From assembly GCA_039649115.1 (NCBI GenBank), contig JBBWZQ010000351.1:1-16067 (forward strand): a stretch of 16,067 nucleotides of DNA, given 5' to 3'. The position numbers and the translations under genes were made by a program. The DNA comes from DATEJJ01 sp039649115. GTDB lineage: Bacteria; Actinomycetota; Actinomycetes; Mycobacteriales; Micromonosporaceae. Positions 7,045-13,022 of this stretch are shown one piece after another. The notes below the pieces were generated by a model. It was not told the origin of the DNA. It did not search any database and saw nothing but the letters and a program-made list of their open reading frames with translations. Numbering within the stretch: the first letter of the stretch is position 1; each line of letters begins with the position of its first letter.

Positions 7045-8152
7045 GCGCCTGCCACCAGCCCGACACCGCCGGCGGGTCGGCCACGTCCACCCGCTCGCCC
7101 GGTCGCGGTACCGCCAGCGTCACGCCGCGCGCCTTCGCCTCCCGCCACAGCCGGTCCACCGGCTCGGCCCAGGGGTGGAAGGCGAGCACGAAGGTGGCCC
7201 AGTGCACCGGCACGAGCAGGCCGCCGCGCAGGTCCAGGTGGGCGGCCACCGCCTCCTCGGGCGTCATGTGGATCTCCGGCCAGGCCGGCGCGTACGCACC
7301 GATCTGGACGAGCGTGGCGTCGAACGGGCCGTACCGCTCGCCGATCTCCGCGTACCCGTCGAAGTAGCCGGAGTCGCCGGTGTAGAACAGCCGGCGGGTG
7401 GCCCCGGCGATGACCCACGATCCCCAGAGCGTGTGGTCACGGGCCAGGGTGCGGCCGGAGAAGTGCCGCGCGGCGGTGGCGGTCAGCGTGATGCCCGCGA
7501 CGCGGGTCTCCTCGCCCCAGTCCAGCTCGATGATCCGCTCCGCCGGTACGGCCCACCGGTCCAGGTGCGCGCCGACCCCCAGCGGTACCACGAAGGGCGC
7601 GACCTGGCTGGCCACCAGCGCCCGTACCGTCGGCAGGTCGAGGTGGTCGTAGTGGTCGTGCGAGATGACGATCGCGTCGACCGGCGGTACCTCGTGCACC
7701 GCGATCGGCACCGGGTGCAGCCGGCGCGGTCCGGCCAGGCGCGACGGCGAGCAACGCTCGCTCCACACCGGGTCGACCAGCACCCGCGCGCCCTCGATCT
7801 CGACCAGCGCGGAGGCGTGTCCGTACCAGGTGACGTGCAGCTCGTCGGGTCCGACCGGCGGCGCGGGCCGGGGCCGCAGCACGGGGATCATGCCGGCCGG
7901 CTTGCGTGCCCCGCGCCCGGACAGCGCCTCGCGCAGGACACCGCGCCCCTCGCCCGGCAGCACGGTGCTCGTGCGTACGGGATTGCGGAACGCGCCGTCC
8001 CGGAACTGCGGCGAACGGCGCACCCGCTCCGCCCGCTCCCCCGTCGGCCGGGCACCGAACGACGCCGGCAGGTCCCGTACCGCCCAGACCACGCCCGCCA
8101 CCGCGGCGCCCGCAGCCGCCGCACCCGCCAACCAGACCGCCCGTCCCGCCAC
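7034..8152 (-). CDS. Membrane-anchored metallo-beta-lactamase-fold hydrolase (UlaG / NAPE-PLD-like)
   Basis: A 372-residue predicted metal-dependent hydrolase. The start is GTG 8152, with a G-rich GGGGGTGG a few nt upstream. Residues about 5-24 form one hydrophobic N-terminal segment, a membrane anchor or uncleaved signal. The metal-binding motif HDHYDH is at 165-170. Further likely ligands are His230 (ARHFSGR), Asp260 (FYTGDSGY) and His317 (VPVHWATF). YGHASALVEIEG at 110-121 is typical of the lactamase_B_2 branch that contains L-ascorbate-6-phosphate lactonase UlaG and NAPE-type phospholipase D. The long, basic region before the fold (about 30-100) matches the NAPE-PLD-like bacterial type better. 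The substrate cannot be read from the sequence. The fold is secure and the enzyme should be active. Confidence 0.9.
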   Translation of the reverse strand: MAGRAVWLAGAAAAGAAVAGVVWAVRDLPASFGARPTGERAERVRRSPQFRDGAFRNPVRTSTVLPGEGRGVLREALSGRGARKPAGMIPVLRPRPAPPVGPDELHVTWYGHASALVEIEGARVLVDPVWSERCSPSRLAGPRRLHPVPIAVHEVPPVDAIVISHDHYDHLDLPTVRALVASQVAPFVVPLGVGAHLDRWAVPAERIIELDWGEETRVAGITLTATAARHFSGRTLARDHTLWGSWVIAGATRRLFYTGDSGYFDGYAEIGERYGPFDATLVQIGAYAPAWPEIHMTPEEAVAAHLDLRGGLLVPVHWATFVLAFHPWAEPVDRLWREAKARGVTLAVPRPGERVDVADPPAVSGWWQALTP

Positions 8153-8175
8153 GCGACCACCCCCGGTATCCCGAC

Positions 8176-8232
8176 CTCAGGGCCAAGGATGGCACGGAGA
8201 TCCTGAGAAGACCCTGGCGCGAAGGGCTCAGG
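8176..8232. promoter_or_regulatory. Three alternating hexamer arms (CTCAGG / CCTGAG / CTCAGG) in the divergent intergenic region
   Basis: CTCAGG at 8176-8181, its complement CCTGAG at 8202-8207 and CTCAGG again at 8227-8232 lie 26 and 25 bp apart. The middle arm can pair with either outer arm. Pairing with the right arm is strengthened by CCCT (8212-8215) and AGGG (8223-8226), giving a 6+4 bp stem with a 4-nt bulge and 7-nt loop. It lies between the divergent hydrolase and TPR-GGDEF genes, where an operator or leader structure would be expected. Function is inferred from position only. Confidence 0.35.
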
Positions 8233-8260
8233 CCGGCGTGGCCGCCGCCGATGGCACGGA
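8188..8260. repeat. 11-bp direct repeat GATGGCACGGA (8188-8198 and 8250-8260)
   Basis: An exact 11-bp word occurs twice, 62 bp apart, in the 141-bp intergenic region upstream of the TPR-GGDEF gene. It could be a pair of regulator binding sites, or the trace of a small duplication. It overlaps the first arms of the hexamer array. I know of no regulator with this site. Confidence 0.4.
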
Positions 8261-8293
8261 TGACCAGACCCATGTCGAGGACGGTGGAGCGTC

Positions 8294-9925
8294 GTGCCGC
8301 TGGAGGAGGGGCCGGGAGGCAGCACCCTGCTCACCGAGCCGGCGTCGGGCGCGCTGATGGCCGAGGCGCTCGCCCTGGTCACCACGCCGTACGACCACCT
8401 CGACGGGTTGCTGGAGCGCGCCGACGCGCTGGCCGGGCAGGCCGCCGCGCGGGGCCTTTCCCGCATCGCCGCGCTGGGCCGGCTGGCCCGGGCCGACCTG
8501 CGCAGCCGCGACCAGCACGTCCTGGAGGGCGTGGAGATCACGCGCGACGTGCTGCGCTGGGCGACCGGGGCCGGCGACGCCCTGGTGACCGCGCGGGCCC
8601 ACGCCCTGCTGTCCACCGGGCTGTTCCGGCTGGGCGCCTGGGCGGAGGCGGTGCCGCACGCGGCCGAGGCGGTGTCGCTGCTCGACGCCGGCGCGCCGCT
8701 GCCGATCCAGGTGGACCACGCGCTGATCCTGGCGATGCTGACCAACGCGCTGCGCAACGGTGCCCTCTGCGCGTCGCTGTTCGAACGGGCCGACGCCCTG
8801 GCCCGGCAGCTGGGCGATCCCGTCATGATCGTGGCGAACCTGAACAACCTGGCCTGGCTGCAGTACGAGCGCCAGGACTTCGCCGGCGCGGCGGCGACCG
8901 TGGCCGAACTGCGCGCGGTGGCGGACGGAGCCGGCCGGGAGCTGAACGCGTCGGTCCTGGACACCGTGGCCGCGGTCCTGCTGGAGAGCGGCGGCGCGGC
9001 CGAGGCGGACGAGTTGATCACGCGGGCGCTGCACGGGCAGGCGCGTTTCACCGACGCGGACTCGCTGGCGGCGGTGCTGCTCACGCACGCGGAGATCCGG
9101 CTGCGCGCCGGGGACCACGCCGCGGCGCTGGAATCCGCGACGAGATGCGCGGAGCTGACCCGCAACCGGCCGCTGACCGACTGCCGGGCAGTCGCGCTGC
9201 ACAAGCTGGCCCGCATCCACGCCGCGAGGGACGGGTACCGGGCCGCCTACGAGGCGATGGTCGCCTACCACGACGAGTGGGAGCGGCTGCGCACCGAGCA
9301 GGGCGAGGCGCTCGCCTCGGTGCTGCACACCCTGTTCGACGTCGAGCAGACCCGCCGGGACAGCGCGCGCTTCCAGGAGCTGGCCGAGCGGGACGCGCTG
9401 ACCGGGCTGTGGAACCGGCGGTACCTGGACCGGCGGCTGGGCATCCTGCTCGAGGAGGCGGGCCGTACCGGCACCGGGGTCGGGGTGGGCCTGATCGACC
9501 TGGACCACTTCAAGAGCGTCAACGACCGGTACTCGCACGACACCGGCGACGAGGTGCTGCGCCGGCTGGCCCGGCTGCTGGAGCAGCACCTGCCGGCCGA
9601 GGCGTTCGCGGCCCGGCTCGGCGGGGAGGAGTTCATCGTGGTGCTGCCCCGGACGGGGATGACGGCCGTCATGGCCCGGTGCGAGGCACTGCGCCACGCG
9701 GTCGCCGGGTACCCGTGGGCGGCGGAGCTGGCCGCCGGGCTGGCGGTCACGGTGAGCATCGGGGCGACGGCGTCGGTACCCGGTGACACGATGTCGACCC
9801 TGCTGCGCCGGGCGGACGAGCGCCTGTACCGCTCCAAGCACGCCGGCCGGGACCGGGTGACCGGCGACGCCGCCGCCTACGACGAGGAGGCCATGCGGTG
9901 CGGACGCCATACGATGAGGGAGTGA
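8294..9925 (+). CDS. TPR-like sensor with C-terminal GGDEF diguanylate cyclase
   Basis: A 543-residue cytoplasmic-type protein. The start is GTG 8294, the only start codon after an in-frame stop at 8261, with GGAG 4 nt upstream; ATG 8357 is a fallback. Residues about 25-325 are alpha-helical with TPR-like pairs rich in Ala and Leu, for example AWAEAVPHAAEAVSLL and GDHAAALESATRCAEL. A helical linker (about 326-364) leads into the GGDEF domain at about 365-525: DALTGLWNRRYLDRR, IDLDHFKSVND with the metal-binding Asp, and the active-site motif GGEEF at 443-447. The positions where an RxxD I-site should stand are not RxxD, so c-di-GMP feedback inhibition is probably lost. It should make c-di-GMP (family knowledge). 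No membrane segment or EAL domain is present. The 3' end overlaps the MarR gene by 28 nt. The input signal is unknown. Confidence 0.9.
   Translation: MPLEEGPGGSTLLTEPASGALMAEALALVTTPYDHLDGLLERADALAGQAAARGLSRIAALGRLARADLRSRDQHVLEGVEITRDVLRWATGAGDALVTARAHALLSTGLFRLGAWAEAVPHAAEAVSLLDAGAPLPIQVDHALILAMLTNALRNGALCASLFERADALARQLGDPVMIVANLNNLAWLQYERQDFAGAAATVAELRAVADGAGRELNASVLDTVAAVLLESGGAAEADELITRALHGQARFTDADSLAAVLLTHAEIRLRAGDHAAALESATRCAELTRNRPLTDCRAVALHKLARIHAARDGYRAAYEAMVAYHDEWERLRTEQGEALASVLHTLFDVEQTRRDSARFQELAERDALTGLWNRRYLDRRLGILLEEAGRTGTGVGVGLIDLDHFKSVNDRYSHDTGDEVLRRLARLLEQHLPAEAFAARLGGEEFIVVLPRTGMTAVMARCEALRHAVAGYPWAAELAAGLAVTVSIGATASVPGDTMSTLLRRADERLYRSKHAGRDRVTGDAAAYDEEAMRCGRHTMRE
9884..9890 (+). 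promoter_or_regulatory. Ribosome binding site of the MarR gene inside the cyclase gene
   Basis: GAGGAGG lies 7 nt before GTG 9898, within the coding sequence of the TPR-GGDEF gene. It selects GTG 9898 over the later in-frame GTG at 9922 and implies coupled translation of the two genes. Confidence 0.7.
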
Positions 9926-10443
9926 CCACGCGAGCCGCACACCCCACCGGCGAGCACGCCCTCGACAAGGACCTCGGTTGGGCACTGGGCATGGTGTTCC
10001 GCCTCTACCTCAAGTCCGCGGGTGCCGCCATGGCCGACCTGCCGGGTGGCCCGCGCGGCTACCAGGTCCTCGCCGAGGCCGCGGGCAACCAGTCCGGCAC
10101 CCAGCTGGCCCTGGCGCAGCGGCTGGGCATCGACCGGACCGTGATGACCTACCTGCTCGACGACCTGGAGGGCGCCGGGCTGGTGGAACGCCACCCCGAC
10201 CCGGCGGACCGGCGGGCCCGGCGCATCGTCGCCACCGAGCACGGGCAGGCCCGCCTGGCCGAGCTGGACGGCCGGCTGCGGCAGGCCGAGCAGCACGTCC
10301 TGGCGGCGCTGGACGACGCCGACCGGGACACCTTCCGCGAGCTGCTGCGCCGGGTGGCCACCCACGCCCACGTGCTGGACCCGGTGGCCAACCCGTGCCA
10401 GGTGGTCGAGGAGGTCGTGGACGCGCAGGGGCTCCCCACCTGA
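9898..10443 (+). CDS. MarR-family transcriptional regulator
   Basis: A 181-residue winged-helix repressor-type protein, expected to bind DNA as a dimer and respond to a small ligand (family knowledge). The winged helix is clear: the helix-turn-helix LALAQRLGIDRTVMTYLLDD at about 70-89, then EGAGLVERHPDPADRRARRI with the charged beta-wing at about 99-110. Helices on both sides (about 22-62 and 115-155) would form the dimer interface. The only cysteine is Cys167, near the C-terminus, so it is not an OhrR-type redox sensor with an N-terminal cysteine. It starts inside the preceding diguanylate cyclase gene, so the two form an operon and are probably translationally coupled. Autoregulation through the repeats in 8153-8293 is plausible but unproven. 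The C-terminal 20 residues extend beyond the usual MarR fold. Confidence 0.9.
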   Translation: MRTPYDEGVTTRAAHPTGEHALDKDLGWALGMVFRLYLKSAGAAMADLPGGPRGYQVLAEAAGNQSGTQLALAQRLGIDRTVMTYLLDDLEGAGLVERHPDPADRRARRIVATEHGQARLAELDGRLRQAEQHVLAALDDADRDTFRELLRRVATHAHVLDPVANPCQVVEEVVDAQGLPT

Positions 10444-10445
10444 GC

Positions 10446-10476
10446 GGGCGTTTCATCTCTCCCGGGTGATGCGCCC
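10446..10476. terminator. Imperfect inverted repeat after the MarR gene (possible terminator or operator)
   Basis: GGGCG at 10446-10450 and CATC at 10454-10457 pair with GATG at 10468-10471 and CGCCC at 10472-10476. This gives a 9-bp stem with a 3-nt bulge and a 10-nt loop containing CCCGGG. It starts 3 nt after the MarR stop codon and lies 58 nt before the SCP2-like gene. No T-run follows, so if it terminates, it is of the U-less actinobacterial kind. It could also be an operator for the downstream pair. Confidence 0.35.
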
Positions 10477-10520
10477 ACCCGCCGGCTGGTGCGAGCGTCG
10501 CAGGCGACCGACTCAGCAGC

Positions 10521-10528
10521 AGGAGGTG
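10521..10528 (+). promoter_or_regulatory. Strong ribosome binding site of the SCP2-like gene
   Basis: AGGAGGTG, followed after 5 nt by ATG 10534, is an almost perfect match to the 16S rRNA tail. It decides ATG 10534 as the start over the in-frame GTG/ATG-type codons further upstream, such as the one at 10489. Confidence 0.8.
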
Positions 10529-10533
10529 CGCCG

Positions 10534-10911
10534 ATGCCCAGCCCGACGGAGGAGCTGTTCGACGATCTGAGCCGCCGCCGGCACGAACCGCGCCTGGAGA
10601 AGGCGACGGGCAGCGTGCGCATCGAGCTGGTGGAGGGCGTCTGCACCGAGCACTGGTACATCGAGATCGCGGCCGGGGACATCGAGGTGTCCCGGGAGAA
10701 CGCGGAGGCGGACGCCGCGTTCCGCGCCGAACGGGGACTTTTCGAGCGGGCCGCGACCGGGGAGGAGAACCTCACCGCGGCGCTGCTGCGCGGCGCCGTC
10801 TCTGCCGAGGGCGACCTGGAGCTGGTCGTCATCCTGGAGCGGCTGATGCCGGGGCCGCCCAGCTCCGCGGCCCGCCGCCGGATCGCCAGCGCGGCAAGCC
10901 ACCCGTCATGA
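10534..10911 (+). CDS. SCP2-like sterol/lipid-binding-fold small protein
   Basis: A 125-residue soluble protein with the layout of bacterial SCP2 (sterol carrier protein 2) domain proteins. The recognisable pieces in order are HEPRLEKATGSVRIELVEG (17-35), the strand HWYIEIAAGDIEVSRENAEA (39-58), FERAATGEENLTAALLRGAV (69-88), then EGDLELVVILERLMPGPP. The family forms a hydrophobic pocket and binds lipids or other apolar ligands; this protein's ligand is unknown. There is no signal peptide or membrane segment. The start at ATG 10534 is fixed by the strong AGGAGGTG. Its stop overlaps the start of the glycosidase gene as ATGA (10908-10911), so the pair is translated together. A helper or ligand-sensing role for the glycosidase is possible but speculative. 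Confidence 0.82.
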   Translation: MPSPTEELFDDLSRRRHEPRLEKATGSVRIELVEGVCTEHWYIEIAAGDIEVSRENAEADAAFRAERGLFERAATGEENLTAALLRGAVSAEGDLELVVILERLMPGPPSSAARRRIASAASHPS

Positions 10912-13022
10912 ACGAGACGAACCAGGTCAAGATTCTCCACGGCAACACGTTCGTGGTCAGCGACGCCTGCGGCGACATCCAGGCCACCCCGGACGACCCC
11001 ACCGGATTCTTCTCCTTCGACACCCGCTTCCTCGCCAAATGGGTGCTCACGCTGGACGGCCGCCGGCTGACGCCGCTGTCGGTGGACGACCTGCAGTACT
11101 TCGAGACGCGGTTCTTCCTCGTCGCGAGCACCGGCACCGTGTACGTGGACGCCAAGCTCTCGGTGATCCGCCACCGCACCGTGGGTGACGGGTTCGACGA
11201 GGAACTGATGATCCTCAACCACGACGACAAGCCGGTCGACGTGGTCGTACGGCTCGACGCGGGTACCGACTTCGCGGACATCTTCGAGGTCAAGGACGCC
11301 CTGCCGAAGAAGGGCTCGTACTACTCCCGGGTCGACGACGGGCAGCTGATCCTCGGGTACGAGCGGGAGACGCTGCACCGGCAGACGCAGATCCGCGCCG
11401 GGGTCACCTCGCAGAGCGCGGCCGACCAGGAGGTGGACGGCCACCGCGGCGCGGGCCGGTACGACGAGCACGGGGTGACCTTCTCCATCCACATCGGACC
11501 GCACGGCGAATGGGCGGTCCAGCTGCACGTGACCCCGGTGCTGCTGGTGCCGCCCGGCCGACGCGGGAAGGGGCCGCTCAAGCAGGGCTACCCCGCCAAG
11601 CTGGACCTGCGTGCGGACCTGCGCCAGTGGCTGCACCAGGCACCGCGACTGCAGTGCGACTGGGAGTCCCTGCGGCAGACCTACCGGCGGAGCCTCGTCG
11701 ACCTGGCCGCGCTGCGCTTCACGCCGCTCACCTCACCCGGGCGGCCGCTGCCCGCGGCCGGCCTGCCCTGGTTCATGACCATGTTCGGCCGGGACAGCAT
11801 CCTCACCAGCCTGCAGGCCCTGCCGTTCGAACCGGATCTGGCCCGCACGACCCTGTGGGAGCTGGGCATCCGGCAGGGCAGCCGCAGCGACGACTTCCGG
11901 GACGAGGACCCCGGCCGGATCCTGCACGAGATGAGGTACGGGGAGACCGTCGCCTTCGAGGAGCGGCCCCAGTCGCCGTACTACGGCAGCGCCGACGCGA
12001 CTCCGCTGTTCGTGGTGCTGCTCGACGAGTACGAGCGGTGGACCGGCGACACCGACATGGTGCACCAGTTGCAGTACCAGGCGCGCACCGCTCTCGCGTG
12101 GATCGACGACTACGCGAACCTCATGGGCAACGGGTACATCGCCTACCAGCGCCGCAACGAGCTGACCGGGCTGGAGAACCAGTGCTGGAAGGACTCCTGG
12201 GACTCCATCTCCTACCACGACGGGCGGCTGCCCACCTTCCCCCGGGCCACCTGCGAGCTGCAGGGCTACGCGTACGACGCGAAGGTGCGCGGCGCCCGGC
12301 TGGCCCGGCTGGTCTGGGGCGACCCCGGCTACGCCGAACGGCTGGAGAGCGAGGCGGCCGACCTCAAGCGCCGGTTCAACCAGGACTTCTGGGTCGAGGA
12401 CGGGCAGTTCTTCGCGCTCGCGCTGGATCCGAGCGGGCGGCCGGTCGACGCGCTGTCCTCCAACATGGGCCACCTGCTGTGGAGCGGCATCGTCGACGAG
12501 TCCAAGGCCGAGGCGGTGGCGGGACACCTGCTCGGCCCGAAGCTGTTCTCCGGCTGGGGCGTGCGCACGCTGGCCGAGGGCGAAGGTCGGTACAACCCGA
12601 TCGGGTACCACACCGGCACGGTCTGGCCGTTCGACAACTCGTTCATCGCCTGGGGGCTGCGCCGGCACGGGTTCCGGGACGAGGCGGCCCGTATCGCGGC
12701 CGGCATCCTGCACGCGGCGGCGTACTTCGACGGGCGGCTGCCCGAGGCGTTCGGCGGGTACGAGCGGAAGCAGACGAAGTACCCGGTGCAGTATCCGACC
12801 GCGTGTTCGCCGCAGGCCTGGTCCACCGGTGCCCCGCTGCTGCTGCTGCGCACCATGCTCGGGCTGGAGCCGATGGACCACCACCTGGTCGTCGACCCGG
12901 CCCTGCCCGCGTTCATCGGGCGGATGGAGCTGCTCGACGTCAAGGGCCGCTGGGGCCGCATCGACGCCTTCGGGCGGGGCCGGGTCGAGGTGGACACGGA
13001 GATCGTGGCAGAGGGTCCTTAG
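10908..13022 (+). CDS. Glycogen-debranching-type amylo-alpha-1,6-glucosidase family protein
   Basis: A 704-residue predicted glycoside hydrolase. The N-terminal third (about 8-215) is a beta-rich domain like the bacterial glycogen-debranching N-terminal domain, with FFSFDTRFLAKW at 34-45. The rest is an (alpha/alpha)6-barrel. Its typical motifs are LPWFMTMFGRDSILT (286-300), SPYYGSADATPLFV (356-369), KDSWDS (428-433), GYHTGTVWPFDNS (566-578) and CSPQAWSTGA (633-642). Acidic residues in these loops are the likely catalytic ones, but I cannot name them with certainty. Family members cleave alpha-1,6 branches or related glucosidic bonds; the true substrate here is not evident. No signal peptide is visible, so it should act in the cytoplasm. 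It starts by ATGA overlap with the SCP2-like gene and has no good ribosome site of its own. Its TAG overlaps the opposing G8 gene's stop. Confidence 0.88.
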   Translation: MNETNQVKILHGNTFVVSDACGDIQATPDDPTGFFSFDTRFLAKWVLTLDGRRLTPLSVDDLQYFETRFFLVASTGTVYVDAKLSVIRHRTVGDGFDEELMILNHDDKPVDVVVRLDAGTDFADIFEVKDALPKKGSYYSRVDDGQLILGYERETLHRQTQIRAGVTSQSAADQEVDGHRGAGRYDEHGVTFSIHIGPHGEWAVQLHVTPVLLVPPGRRGKGPLKQGYPAKLDLRADLRQWLHQAPRLQCDWESLRQTYRRSLVDLAALRFTPLTSPGRPLPAAGLPWFMTMFGRDSILTSLQALPFEPDLARTTLWELGIRQGSRSDDFRDEDPGRILHEMRYGETVAFEERPQSPYYGSADATPLFVVLLDEYERWTGDTDMVHQLQYQARTALAWIDDYANLMGNGYIAYQRRNELTGLENQCWKDSWDSISYHDGRLPTFPRATCELQGYAYDAKVRGARLARLVWGDPGYAERLESEAADLKRRFNQDFWVEDGQFFALALDPSGRPVDALSSNMGHLLWSGIVDESKAEAVAGHLLGPKLFSGWGVRTLAEGEGRYNPIGYHTGTVWPFDNSFIAWGLRRHGFRDEAARIAAGILHAAAYFDGRLPEAFGGYERKQTKYPVQYPTACSPQAWSTGAPLLLLRTMLGLEPMDHHLVVDPALPAFIGRMELLDVKGRWGRIDAFGRGRVEVDTEIVAEGP

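Noticed and set aside
11733..13018. Extension of a minus-strand frame through the glycosidase gene into the G8 region
   Set aside because: The residues are antisense low-complexity. The true G8 frame ends at TAA 13019, and the glycosidase motifs are on the plus strand.
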